This document shows, piece by piece, positions 44,326-52,971 of a DNA stretch of 64,000 nucleotides (positions are counted from its first letter, which is position 1; each line of letters opens with the position of its first letter). The notes below the pieces were generated by a model, which did not search any database, was not told where the DNA came from, and was given only the letters and a program-made list of their open reading frames with translations. The stretch is taken from assembly GCA_016222825.1 (NCBI GenBank), contig JACRQF010000019.1:452090-516089 (forward strand). The letters are read 5' to 3'. The translations under genes and the position numbers were made by a program. Source of the stretch: Verrucomicrobiota bacterium (GTDB lineage: Bacteria > Verrucomicrobiota > Verrucomicrobiia > CAIQCK01).

Positions 44326-45714
44326 TCACAGTCCTTTCACTTCCCAACCCCTGCGATACTGGCGGCGGACGAACTGGTTGGCCTCCGTCACGTTGGTAAA
44401 CTTCAGCTTCGCGGCGTTCCACTCCAGCGTTGTCTTCGGGAATCGCACCGCGACGCTGCCGAGGATCACCGCTTCCGTCAGCGGACCGGCGTAGTCGAAG
44501 TTGGCGGAAGGTTTGCCCTTGCCGATGCACGCCTCCGCCCATTGCGTCCAGTGATGGTCGTTCGTCACTTCCGGCATCTGGAAGTCTTTGTATTGGTCCA
44601 GCGGGAAGAGTTTCGGCATCGCGATGTGCGGCACAAGCATCACGCCCTTGGTGCCGATGACGATCGAGCCTTGGTCGGGAATGGGGCCGCTGTTCCTGCG
44701 CTTCTTCTTCGGGTCGGCCTTCGCGTCGTCGGGCTTCGCCGGCTCGGCCACGAGCGCCTGGATGTCCTTCGGTGGACGCTCGTCGCCGTCATACCAGGTA
44801 ACGTTGACGGTCTTGCCTTCGGTGAACTTCGTGCCGGGGAAGACGTAACGGATGACGGCGTTGATGGCCCAGTTCCACTTGTCCGGCGCGGGACCTTCGG
44901 AACGCACGCTGATCGGCGCGGTGAGCGCGGCGGCCTCGTAGATCGGGTCGTAGATGTGGCAGCCCATGTCGCCGAACGTGCCCGTGCCGAAATCGAGCCG
45001 CTTGCGCCAGTTGCCGGGATGATAGTAGCCCTTGCCGATGAACGGCCGGTCCGTGCAAACGCCGAGCCAGAGGTTCCAGTCAAAACCCTCCGGCGCCGGC
45101 TCGGTCGAGGCCGGCGGCTCGCCCGCATCGCCCCACTTCTTGCTGCTCCACGTGTGGATTTCCTTCACCTTGCCGATCACGCCCTTCTGCACGAGCGCCA
45201 CCGCCATGCGATACGCCTTCTGTGAATGACACTGGATGCCCATCTGCGTCACGAGCTTCTTCTTCCGCGCCATGAGCGTGAGCTGCCGCACCTCGTAGAG
45301 GTCGTGGCAGAGCGGCTTCTGGCAATAAACGTGTTTGCCGAGCTGCATCGCCGCCATCGAGATCGGCCCGTGCATGTGGTCCGGCGTGCCGACGTTGCAG
45401 GAGTCGAAGTTCTTCCCCTCCTTGTCGAGCAACTGCCGCCAGTCCTGATACACCTTCACGTCGGGGAACTTCGCCTTCAACCCTTCGAGCCGCTTCATGT
45501 CTACCTCGGCGACGGCGGTGAGCTTGACGAAGTCGTTGCAGCAGATCGCCTGGATGTCGGCCCACGCCATGCCCGCCCCGCCGAAGCTGGCGTGGCGCAA
45601 CACGCGGCTCGGCGGCGCGGAGAGGAGGTTGCGCGTGAAGAACGGCGTCGTCAGCGTGGCGGTGCCGAGGGTTTTCAGGAACGAGCGACGGTTGAGGAGC
45701 AAGTGTGTGTTCAT
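44326..45714 (-). CDS. Gfo/Idh/MocA family oxidoreductase, Tat-exported
   Basis: The start at 45714 (MNTHLLLNRRSFLKTLGTAT) gives a Tat signal; an ATG at 45732 adds six residues. The 462-residue protein has a nucleotide-binding domain (HASFGGAGMAWADIQAI, LTAVAEVDMKRLEGLKAKFPDVKVYQDWRQLLDKE), the NVGTPDHMHGPISMAAMQLGKHVYCQKPL segment (the usual EKP is QKP here), and a C-terminal domain (GTFGDMGCHIYDPIYEA). Such enzymes can form 3-keto sugars; the DUF1080 gene follows. The glutamate of the EKP motif being replaced by glutamine is seen in related secreted members and is not necessarily inactivating. Confidence 0.92.
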   Translation of the reverse strand: MNTHLLLNRRSFLKTLGTATLTTPFFTRNLLSAPPSRVLRHASFGGAGMAWADIQAICCNDFVKLTAVAEVDMKRLEGLKAKFPDVKVYQDWRQLLDKEGKNFDSCNVGTPDHMHGPISMAAMQLGKHVYCQKPLCHDLYEVRQLTLMARKKKLVTQMGIQCHSQKAYRMAVALVQKGVIGKVKEIHTWSSKKWGDAGEPPASTEPAPEGFDWNLWLGVCTDRPFIGKGYYHPGNWRKRLDFGTGTFGDMGCHIYDPIYEAAALTAPISVRSEGPAPDKWNWAINAVIRYVFPGTKFTEGKTVNVTWYDGDERPPKDIQALVAEPAKPDDAKADPKKKRRNSGPIPDQGSIVIGTKGVMLVPHIAMPKLFPLDQYKDFQMPEVTNDHHWTQWAEACIGKGKPSANFDYAGPLTEAVILGSVAVRFPKTTLEWNAAKLKFTNVTEANQFVRRQYRRGWEVKGL

Positions 45715-45741
45715 TGTGGTGTTCGATGGCATGGTTTGGAC

Positions 45742-46833
45742 TCAGAGATTGGACTTTGTCATTTCGTAATCAAGCTGAAACTGGTGCTCGGCCGACCTTG
45801 GTATGAGCTTCGTGCCCTCGCAAAGCCGGCCGTCACGCGAATCCACGGTGCGGACTTCAATCTGGTTTTTGCCGGGCAGGAACCGGCACACGCGGAGCCA
45901 GCCTTCTGGCGCTTGCATGTAATCCGACAACAGCCAGTGGACCGGCTTGCCGGCGTCGTTCTGCAACGTCAGCCGCATCGCCTGAGTCCGGCTCTGGTCG
46001 CCGCAGAAAACCAGCCGCAGGTTCGCGTGCTTGCGGAAGCATTTCTGCCACATCTGCTCCGGCGTGTTGCCGCGCTCGCCGTGGCATTTCTTCCACTGCA
46101 TCAGGCCTTTCGGAGCGGTGGTAAACTCGTTCTCATTTTTCGGCTTCTGCAACGGCCCCAGTCCCATGTGCGTCGTCACCAGCGCCCGCCGCCCCGCGTG
46201 CCGGCGGAGAACGTCGTCGGCCCACTGGAGCACGTCGTCGGGCGCGTTGCACTGGAGGTGGAGAAAGACGAACTCCATTCCGCCCGCCGAGAAAAGCTGG
46301 AAGCTGTTCGCGTTGTTGCCGGAAGCCTTGGGTTCGCGCGCGCCGTCAAATGCGCCTCCATACCACGGCATCTCGGCGAACCGCGCCGCGCCAAAGAACT
46401 GCTGGAACAACGTGGTGTTCGTGGCGCGCCCGTGGTCGTGATTGCCCGGCGCGATGCCGTAGGGGAGGCGGCCATGAAGGCGGTCCATGCACTGGCGCGC
46501 GACGGTCCATTGATCGGTCACGTTTTTGTCCACAATATCGCCGACGTGGTTGACGAAGACGATCCGCTGTCGGTCGAGGCTGTTCACAATCCAACGCGTG
46601 TGTTGCTGAAGAACAGCGTTGGTCACCTCGTTCGTGCTCTTTGGCTGCGCCTTGGTGCCGCGGCCGAGGTATTTCTGCGTGTCGGGAATCACCACGATGC
46701 TGAACGAGCCTTCCGGCGCGGGCGAAATCGTCGGTTCCGCGCCAATCGCCGAGGACCACGACAGAGCGGCGACGCAGGCGACAACCAGTTGCTTGAGGAA
46801 CAACAGGCGGCTAAGTGGGTGGTGTCTATTCAT
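45742..46833 (-). CDS. Secreted metallophosphoesterase
   Basis: The product is 363 residues from 46833, with a signal peptide (about residues 12-32, LFLKQLVVACVAALSWSSAIG). The phosphoesterase motifs are VVIPDTQKYLGRG, IVFVNHVGDIVDKN, GIAPGNHDHGRA, ALVTTHMGLGP and LRLVFCGDQSRT. In this branch the usual GHxH end motif is replaced by CGDQ. The domain is therefore partly atypical, and the catalytic metal site may be altered. Its C-terminal part has a beta-rich stretch (WLRVCRFLPGKNQIEVRTV). Substrate unknown; it lies between a sulfatase gene (eight bases away) and the oxidoreductase gene (28 bases away). Confidence 0.85.
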   Translation of the reverse strand: MNRHHPLSRLLFLKQLVVACVAALSWSSAIGAEPTISPAPEGSFSIVVIPDTQKYLGRGTKAQPKSTNEVTNAVLQQHTRWIVNSLDRQRIVFVNHVGDIVDKNVTDQWTVARQCMDRLHGRLPYGIAPGNHDHGRATNTTLFQQFFGAARFAEMPWYGGAFDGAREPKASGNNANSFQLFSAGGMEFVFLHLQCNAPDDVLQWADDVLRRHAGRRALVTTHMGLGPLQKPKNENEFTTAPKGLMQWKKCHGERGNTPEQMWQKCFRKHANLRLVFCGDQSRTQAMRLTLQNDAGKPVHWLLSDYMQAPEGWLRVCRFLPGKNQIEVRTVDSRDGRLCEGTKLIPRSAEHQFQLDYEMTKSNL

Positions 46834-46841
46834 CCTGCGTC

Positions 46842-48251
46842 TCAATAATCCCGGAACGGTCCGCGCGGCTCGGCGGCGTCCATCTCTTTGCGCCAGGCCT
46901 CGAACCGGCCTTTCACGCGGGCGAGCACGTCGGGTTTCTCCGTCGAGAGATCGCGGGTTTCTGCGAGGTCGGTGGAGAGATCGAAGAGGCCGCCGCCTCT
47001 TGCCGACTCCACCCACTTCCACTGGCCGACGCGCGCGGCTTTGTCGCTGCGGCGCTGCCAGAACATCTCCGTGCGCGGCGACTTCTTCTCGCCGCGCAGC
47101 ACGGGCAGCAGGTCAAAGCCGTCGAGCTTCACGCCCGGCGTCGGCTTCGCGCCCGCCGCGGCGGCGAGGGTGGGCAGCAGTTCGAGCGAAGTGAGGAATT
47201 CGTCGGTGACTTTGCCGGCAGGCACACGGCCCGGCCACCACGCGACAAACGGCACACGGAGACCGCCTTCCCACATCGTGCTCTTGCCGGCCTTGAGCGG
47301 CGCGTTGCCGCCGTTGCCGCTACCGCCGTTGTCGGAGAGGAACATGAGGAACGTGTTCTCGCCCGCGCCGGACTGCTTCAGGCGCGCGATGATCTCGCCG
47401 ATGGCCTCGTCCATGCAGGTCACGGCTGCGTAGTATTTCGCGAGCCGCTCGTCTTTCACCTTACCGCGATACATGGCGACGTATTTTTCCGGCGCCTGCA
47501 CGCCCTCGCGCGTCTTGCGGTCGGTTGGATCAGCGCCGAACGACGACGCGCCGTGCGGGGCGTTGAAGGCGAGGTAGAGGAACCACGGCCGGTCCTTGCT
47601 CTCGCCGATGAACCGCAGCGCCTCGCGTTTGAAGAGATCGGTGGCGTAGGTGCCTTTGTCGGCCTCGGTGCGCTCGTTGCCGCGGAACATCGAGGGGACG
47701 CCGTAGCGCTCGTGGGTGTAGTAATCAATGCCGTTGTTGCCGTGGCCGTAGAAGAAATCGAAGCCGCGCTGCAACGGCAGGAACCGCCGCGCCTGGCCCA
47801 TGTCCCATTTGCCGACGACACCGGTGCGGTAGCCCGCGCGCTTGAGCACGTCACCGATGGTCTGCTCGCGCGGATCGAGGCCGATTGTCATCTCCGGCGA
47901 GAAAGCGTATTCCTCCGGCGTGTAACGATGACCGTAGTTGGTCATGTCGTTGCGGACCATGTCGTAGAGGCCGTTCCGCTGCGGGTAACGCCCCGTGAGA
48001 ATGCTGCCACGCGACGGTGTGCAGGCGGGCCACGTCACGTAGAAGCTCGTCCCGCGCACACCCTCGGCGGCGAGGCGGTCGAGTGTAGGCGTGAGAACGG
48101 GCTTGGAGCCGATGCAACCGAGGTCGGGATAACCTTGGTCGTCGGTGACGATGAGGATGAAGTTGGGCCGTGCGCGTTCCGCAGCGGTGGCGGCGACCGG
48201 CAACAAACCGGCCGCCAGCCACACCGCAAAGCTGACGCGCAACAAGCTCAC
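46842..48251 (-). CDS. Sulfatase, secreted
   Basis: This 469-residue sulfatase has a signal peptide (residues 1-23, LRVSFAVWLAAGLLPVAATAA). The motifs are NFILIVTDDQGYPDLGCIG, TWPACTPSRGSILTGRYPQ with the CTPSR formylglycine site, GKWDMGQARRFLPL and LMFLSDNGGSGNGG. All catalytic motifs are present. The C-terminal half has KSTMWEGGLRVPFVAWWPGRVPAGK and GLFDLSTDLAETRDLS. It directly follows a tandem DUF1080 gene on the same strand (stop and start adjacent), so the two should be co-expressed. Confidence 0.93.
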   Translation of the reverse strand: MSLLRVSFAVWLAAGLLPVAATAAERARPNFILIVTDDQGYPDLGCIGSKPVLTPTLDRLAAEGVRGTSFYVTWPACTPSRGSILTGRYPQRNGLYDMVRNDMTNYGHRYTPEEYAFSPEMTIGLDPREQTIGDVLKRAGYRTGVVGKWDMGQARRFLPLQRGFDFFYGHGNNGIDYYTHERYGVPSMFRGNERTEADKGTYATDLFKREALRFIGESKDRPWFLYLAFNAPHGASSFGADPTDRKTREGVQAPEKYVAMYRGKVKDERLAKYYAAVTCMDEAIGEIIARLKQSGAGENTFLMFLSDNGGSGNGGNAPLKAGKSTMWEGGLRVPFVAWWPGRVPAGKVTDEFLTSLELLPTLAAAAGAKPTPGVKLDGFDLLPVLRGEKKSPRTEMFWQRRSDKAARVGQWKWVESARGGGLFDLSTDLAETRDLSTEKPDVLARVKGRFEAWRKEMDAAEPRGPFRDY

Positions 48252-49616
48252 CTATTTCAGCCGTTTGATGAAGATGTTGCGGAACTGGACCGGGTCGCTG
48301 TGGCCGGCGAAACCGAAATGGCCCGACGTGCGATCCTTGCCGGGATGCGGCTTGTTGCCCATCGTCTCCGTGACTTTGCTCAGGTCACAGTCGAGGATGA
48401 TCGTGCCGTTCAACTCGACCTTGATCGTCGGGCCGTTGACAGTGGTTTCCTGGTAGTTCCACTCGCCGATGGGCCGCTGATAGCCGCGCGCGGCAGGCAC
48501 CATCGCGTAGGCCGAACCGTGCGCCTGCCGCGGGTCAATCTTGCCGCGCACCTTCTCGTAGTTGTCATCGAGCACTTGCAGCTCGCACATCGCCTCGTAG
48601 GCGGAGTTGCCCTGGCCGCTGTAACGGATGGCGAGGCCGTTGTTGCCGCCGGGCGGCAGCTTGAACTCCAGCCGCGCGACGAAGTTGGTGTATTGCTCTT
48701 TCGTGAAGAGCGTGCCGCCTTTCTTTTCCTTCCAGACGAGCGCCTTGTCCTTGATGTCGCAGCAATCCACCGCGCCGGCCCAGTTCTTGAGGTCCTTGCC
48801 GTTGAAGGCCGGCTTGAAACCTTTCGGGTCGCTGCCACGGAGCCACTTGTTCGCTTCGGCAGCCGGAATCTCGCGGATGAAGATGTTCTTCCAACGGATT
48901 TCGCCGCCGTGGGTCTGGAGTTGGATCGGCCCTTCGGGCGGAATCGGCGAGATCGGCTCGGTTGCCGCGGGCGGCGGCGCGTTGGGCTTGCGGCGGCCGA
49001 AGTAATTCTCCAGGATCGCGTTCTCGACGACGAGCCTGTTGTTGAACCATATCCACGTGCGCGAGCCGCACTGGACGATGCGGAAGTGGTTCCACTGGCC
49101 GAACGGCTTGTCGGCGCGGACGCGCGGATCCTTGCCGGGCGCGCCGGGCGAGTTGTTCCAGAGGCCGCCGGAGCCTTTGTCGGCGCCGATCTTCCACTTG
49201 CCGCCTTCCTTGGTCCAATCCCAGATTTGGACCTGCGGCACGCCCTTGAGGTAGATGCCGCTGTCGGCCTTCGCGACGGTCTTGTAGTCAATCAGCAGTT
49301 CGTAGTCGCGGAAGTTCTTCTCGGTCGTCGCGTAGAGACCCTTGCCATCGTTGACCAGCTCACCCTTCTCGACGCGCCAGTGTTGGTTGATGTCCTCGAC
49401 GCTGGCGTCGTGCTTCTTCTTGAACTCCTCCGGCGACAGCGCCATCCACTTGCGCGGGTCTTCGGTGGACGCGCCCCACCAGCCGGTGAGGTCTTTGCCG
49501 TTGAACAGCGCGGTGAATCCCTTCGGCGGCTTGACCGCGCAGTCTTTCTTGGCGACGGGCGCGGCGAGGGCGAGAACGGGACAGAGGAGGAGGGACAGAG
49601 GAATCAGCTTTTTCAT
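48252..49616 (-). CDS. Tandem DUF1080 protein (two 3-keto-disaccharide hydrolase-like domains)
   Basis: The 454-residue secreted protein (signal MKKLIPLSLLLCPVLALAAP) contains two DUF1080 domains in a row. The first (about 35-250) has FTALFNGKDLTGWWGAS, KADSGIYLKGVPQVQIWDW and EIRWKNIFIREIP. The second (about 265-454) has KPAFNGKDLKNWAGAVD, PGGNNGLAIRYSG and PVQFRNIFIKRLK. The duplication suggests two binding or active sites on one substrate. DUF1080 proteins of this kind accompany sulfatases in related genomes. It is immediately upstream of the sulfatase gene on the same strand, and 21 bases downstream of a single-domain DUF1080 gene. Confidence 0.92.
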   Translation of the reverse strand: MKKLIPLSLLLCPVLALAAPVAKKDCAVKPPKGFTALFNGKDLTGWWGASTEDPRKWMALSPEEFKKKHDASVEDINQHWRVEKGELVNDGKGLYATTEKNFRDYELLIDYKTVAKADSGIYLKGVPQVQIWDWTKEGGKWKIGADKGSGGLWNNSPGAPGKDPRVRADKPFGQWNHFRIVQCGSRTWIWFNNRLVVENAILENYFGRRKPNAPPPAATEPISPIPPEGPIQLQTHGGEIRWKNIFIREIPAAEANKWLRGSDPKGFKPAFNGKDLKNWAGAVDCCDIKDKALVWKEKKGGTLFTKEQYTNFVARLEFKLPPGGNNGLAIRYSGQGNSAYEAMCELQVLDDNYEKVRGKIDPRQAHGSAYAMVPAARGYQRPIGEWNYQETTVNGPTIKVELNGTIILDCDLSKVTETMGNKPHPGKDRTSGHFGFAGHSDPVQFRNIFIKRLK

Positions 49617-49637
49617 GTGGTGGCTCGGAGTTGTGGG

Positions 49638-50396
49638 TTAATTCAATTCTTTGATGAACACGTTGCGGAACTGCATGAGACTGGAAGCGGGCGAGTATTC
49701 GTTCTTCTTCGCGTCGAAGCCGCCGTGGTGCTGGAGGCCGATGCGGCCTTTGGCGGGCACGTCGGGCAACTGGGCATTCTGAATGACGGTCTTGCCGTTG
49801 AGCACGACGGTGAGCCGGTCGCCTTTCATCGTGATCTCGAAGGTGTTCCACTGACCGACCGGCTTGTCGGCGCAAACCTTCGGTGTGACGCCGGCGCGAA
49901 CCTCAGGCGGCATCTTCTTGTCCATGCGATAGCCATAAACCTCGCCGGAACCGATGGGCCAGCACCAAATGTTGATCTGCGCCTTCCCGACGCCGCGCAC
50001 GTAGATGCCACTGTCGGCGTTCGGGCGGGGCGTGAGGATGTCCTTGCCGTCCGGGCCTTTCTTGTGTGAACCGTCGGGCAAGACCTCCGGCATATTGTAG
50101 AGGCCGTGAACCGCTTTGATCTTCCAATCAATCTTCAGCGTGAAGTCGCCGAACTCCTTCTCTGTCCAGAGGTTCTTGTCCTTCTTCGCCTCGCTGCGCG
50201 CGTCGTAATCAATGACGCCGTCGAGCACCTTCCAGTGGCCGCCGTCGTTCTCCGGCACGGTCCAGCCGCTGAAGTCCTTGCCATTGAAAAGCGGGACGAA
50301 CCCCGGCGGCGCGTCGGCAGCAAACGCGGCGGCGGCGATGAGGACGACGGAAACAATGTGGCAGGCGAGGACCAGGAAACGCGGGGCAAGTTTCAT
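49638..50396 (-). CDS. DUF1080 (3-keto-disaccharide hydrolase family) protein, secreted
   Basis: The product is 252 residues from 50396, with a signal peptide (MKLAPRFLVLACHIVSVVLI). The DUF1080 motifs are FVPLFNGKDFSGWTVPEND, FGDFTLKIDWKIK, DSGIYVRGVGKAQINIW and SLMQFRNVFIKELN. A proline/glycine-rich insert (LPDGSHKKGPDGKDILTPRP) lies in the middle. It is the first gene of the minus-strand cluster that runs to 36.9 kb, so the promoter for the cluster is likely in the 50 bases before it, between this gene and the endonuclease III gene. Confidence 0.92.
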   Translation of the reverse strand: MKLAPRFLVLACHIVSVVLIAAAAFAADAPPGFVPLFNGKDFSGWTVPENDGGHWKVLDGVIDYDARSEAKKDKNLWTEKEFGDFTLKIDWKIKAVHGLYNMPEVLPDGSHKKGPDGKDILTPRPNADSGIYVRGVGKAQINIWCWPIGSGEVYGYRMDKKMPPEVRAGVTPKVCADKPVGQWNTFEITMKGDRLTVVLNGKTVIQNAQLPDVPAKGRIGLQHHGGFDAKKNEYSPASSLMQFRNVFIKELN

Positions 50397-50449
50397 GGCG
50401 CGGATTCTACGCACCGCGCGCGCCGGTGCAATATCCAATACAAGGGAGA

Positions 50450-51184
50450 TCATCCTACCTTGGTAGCACGTTGTCCGCTGGCGCCTCGTCCGCCGGTGAC
50501 GTTGAGGGCGGAAACGGAATCGCACATCCCGGCGAGCACGCAGCCCCCGCACTGTGGACGCTGGGCTTTGCAGACGCGGCGGCCATGGCGGATGAGGTTG
50601 ACGTGCAACGACAGCGCGCGGCCCTTCGGCACCAGCGCCGCCATCTCATCCTGCGTCCGCTCGGCGCTGGCGAACCTGGAGACAATGCCGAGCCGCCGGC
50701 ACAAGCGATGGATGTGCGTGTCCACCGGAAAGATGTCCCGCCCCATGCCGAAGAGCAGGGTGCAAGCCGCCGTCTTCGGGCCGACGCCCGGCAACGACAG
50801 CAGATACTCCATCGCGGTGGCGTTGTTCATCTTGCCCATGTGCTTCAGGCTGATCTGGCCGTGTTCTTCCTTGAGCCGCGCGAGGATGGTCTTGATGCGC
50901 GGAGCTTTCGTGTTTGCGAGGCCGGCGCAGCGGACCGCCGCCACGATGTCGCTCAGCGGAGCGGCCAGCACGTTGCTCCAGCGTGGAAACCGCCGGCGCA
51001 GCGCCTTGAATGCGCGGCTGGAGTTTGTATCGGTCGTGTTCTGCGAGAGGATCGTCTCCACGAGCGCGTCGAGCAACGTCCGGGCCGGCGCGACCACGGG
51101 CACGCCGTATTCTTTGCGCAGCACCGTCTCGATGCGGCGCACGAACGCCTTGAGTTGGGCTTGGGCGGAACGTCGGTGTTTCAT
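50450..51184 (-). CDS. Endonuclease III-type DNA glycosylase (HhH-GPD, 4Fe-4S)
   Basis: The 244-residue protein has the helix-hairpin-helix LLSLPGVGPKTAACTLLFG with the catalytic-type lysine in GPKTA, and the aspartate in FPVDTHIHRLCRRLG, as in Nth. The iron-sulfur loop CKAQRPQCGGCVLAGMC has the C-x6-C-x2-C-x5-C spacing. Nth excises oxidised pyrimidines and cleaves the resulting abasic site. Similarity is stronger to the shorter 'Nth-like' bacterial enzymes than to MutY. The last 20 residues are a basic tail. It is divergent from the sensor kinase gene. Confidence 0.92.
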   Translation of the reverse strand: MKHRRSAQAQLKAFVRRIETVLRKEYGVPVVAPARTLLDALVETILSQNTTDTNSSRAFKALRRRFPRWSNVLAAPLSDIVAAVRCAGLANTKAPRIKTILARLKEEHGQISLKHMGKMNNATAMEYLLSLPGVGPKTAACTLLFGMGRDIFPVDTHIHRLCRRLGIVSRFASAERTQDEMAALVPKGRALSLHVNLIRHGRRVCKAQRPQCGGCVLAGMCDSVSALNVTGGRGASGQRATKVG

Positions 51185-51498
51185 GTTGGGTCGCCTCCGG
51201 TTCTACCAGTTTCACCATCCACAGCGCGATTGCTTTCCAAAGTGGCGCGCGAGCTTCCAGCCACTTGTGATCGTCACAAAGACGAGATGGCTTGGCGAAC
51301 GCTCTTGCTTTCGCAGAAGTGGCAGGGCGGCGGCCGTGCATCACGGCGCTATTGAGCCGGAACCGGTGGAGTTTGTGCAGTTACAGCCACGCAACGGGAA
51401 CTTCACGGACTGGTGAGAATCAGAACTGGCCGGATGCCCGTGCGACTGTGCCCGATCTCATTTGCCATTTGGCGCGACGGGCCGATGTTAGGCCATCT
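51185..51498. other. Intergenic stretch between divergent genes, with nested palindromes
   Basis: No gene is seen in these 314 bases, which separate the endonuclease III and sensor kinase genes. They contain AAGTGGC at 51240-51246 with its perfect inverse at 51260-51266, and the palindrome TTGTGA-tcg-TCACAA at 51265-51279. The latter resembles a CRP/FNR half-site pair, but its spacing is three rather than six, so it is not a classic site. Possible regulator sites for either gene. Confidence 0.4.
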
Positions 51499-52971
51499 AT
51501 GAAGGACTCGCATGACGATGGAGTTCGGAAACAGGAAGGCGAGGACGGCGAGGGGCTGTTCCGCTCGCTGCTGGAGGCGGCGCCGGACGGGATGGTGATC
51601 GCCGATGAGAGGGGGACGATCGTGTTGGTGAACGGCGAGGCGGAACGGATGTTCGGCTATCCGCGCGCGGAGTTGATCGGGCAGAAAGTGGAGGTGCTGG
51701 TGCCGCAGCAATTCCGCGGGCATCACGAGGCGCAACGGGAGGGTTACATTCACGATCCGCGGACGCGGCCGATGGGCATCGGCATGGAGTTGTCAGGGCG
51801 GCGGAAGGACGGCACGGAGTTTCCGGTGGAGATCAGTCTCAGCCCGTTGAAGACCGCGCAGGGGGTGTTGGTGTCGGCTGCGGTGCGGGACGTGACGGAG
51901 CGGCGGCGGATCCAGCAGGCGTTGCGCGAGAGCGAGCAGCGGTTCCGGGTGCTGGTGCACGGGGTAAAGGATTACGCCATCTACATGCTCGATCCGGAGG
52001 GGCGGGTGATGAATTGGACCGAAGCGGCGGAGGCGACGACGGGTTATCAAACGGAAGAGATCGTCGGCCAGGACTTCTCGCGCTTCTTCACTCCCGAAGA
52101 CCGCGAGCGCGGCAAGCCGGCGGAGGCGTTGCGCGGGGCGGCGGAGGCGGGGCGGTGGGAGGAGGAGAGCTGGCGCGTGCGCAAGGACGGGTCGCGGCTT
52201 TACGTCAGCACGGTGTTGACGGCCCTGCACGACGAACAGGGGCGGCTCACCGGCTTTGCGACGGTGACGCGCGACATCACGGAGCGCAAACGGGTCGAGG
52301 AGATGAAACGCAAGGAGGAGCAAATGGCGGAGGCGCTCCGCCGCGAGGTGCTGTTGCGGCGGGAAATTCATCATCGCGTGAAGAACAGCCTGCAGATTGT
52401 TTCGAGCCTGCTGTTCCTGCACGCCCAATCCATCGGTGACCCGCGGCTGGAGGAAATCCTGAACGAGAGCCGGAGCCGCGTCACATCCATCGCGCTGATC
52501 CACGAGAAGCTGTATCGCGCGGGCAACGCGACGAAGATTGACTTCGCCGATTACATCCAGGACCTGGTGCGGGATGTGTTCCAGGCGCTTCGGATCAACC
52601 GGGCGATGATCGCCCCCCGGATTGAAACCCAGCCGGTCCTGGTCGGGGTGGACGTGGCGGTGCCGTGCGGGCTGATCGTGACCGAGCTGGTGTCCAACGC
52701 GCTGCGGCACGCCTTCCCCGGCGCGCGCACGGGCGAAGTGGCCGTCGAGCTTCATCCCAACGGCCATGATACGCTGACGCTGCGGGTCAGTGACAACGGC
52801 CAAGGGATGCCGAAGGATTTCGACTGGCAGCATACACGGACCTTGGGCCTGCAACTCGTCAACGATCTGGCGCGGCAGCTGGACGGGAACATCAAATTTG
52901 AGTCCGGCCCGGGCACGGCTGTGACGATCACTTTTCCACAGCCACCCGACGCCGAGGGAGGCAAATCATGA
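51499..52971 (+). CDS. PAS-PAS-HisKA_2/HATPase sensor histidine kinase
   Basis: The product is 490 residues from the ATG at 51499 (MKDSHDDGVRKQEGEDGEGL); the frame is open upstream, but that part looks non-coding. Two PAS domains are visible: LFRSLLEAAPDGMVIADERG (about 20-130, ending VRDVTERRR) and FRVLVHGVKDYAIYMLDPEG (about 148-265, ending TRDITERKR). The dimerisation box REIHHRVKNSLQIVSSLLFL with the phospho-acceptor His (291/292) marks the HisKA_2 family. The ATPase domain contains VTELVSNALRHAFPG (N-box) and VSDNGQGMPKDFD. There are no membrane helices, so it is a soluble sensor. It overlaps the next gene by four bases (ATGA), which is very likely its partner. Confidence 0.93.
   Translation: MKDSHDDGVRKQEGEDGEGLFRSLLEAAPDGMVIADERGTIVLVNGEAERMFGYPRAELIGQKVEVLVPQQFRGHHEAQREGYIHDPRTRPMGIGMELSGRRKDGTEFPVEISLSPLKTAQGVLVSAAVRDVTERRRIQQALRESEQRFRVLVHGVKDYAIYMLDPEGRVMNWTEAAEATTGYQTEEIVGQDFSRFFTPEDRERGKPAEALRGAAEAGRWEEESWRVRKDGSRLYVSTVLTALHDEQGRLTGFATVTRDITERKRVEEMKRKEEQMAEALRREVLLRREIHHRVKNSLQIVSSLLFLHAQSIGDPRLEEILNESRSRVTSIALIHEKLYRAGNATKIDFADYIQDLVRDVFQALRINRAMIAPRIETQPVLVGVDVAVPCGLIVTELVSNALRHAFPGARTGEVAVELHPNGHDTLTLRVSDNGQGMPKDFDWQHTRTLGLQLVNDLARQLDGNIKFESGPGTAVTITFPQPPDAEGGKS

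Noticed and set aside
46815..50069. 1084-codon plus-strand frame opposite sulfatase and DUF1080 genes
   Set aside because: Same cause; no recognisable protein.
51265..51279. CRP/FNR site TTGTGA-TCACAA
   Set aside because: Spacer is three bases; the known sites need six (CRP) or four (FNR).
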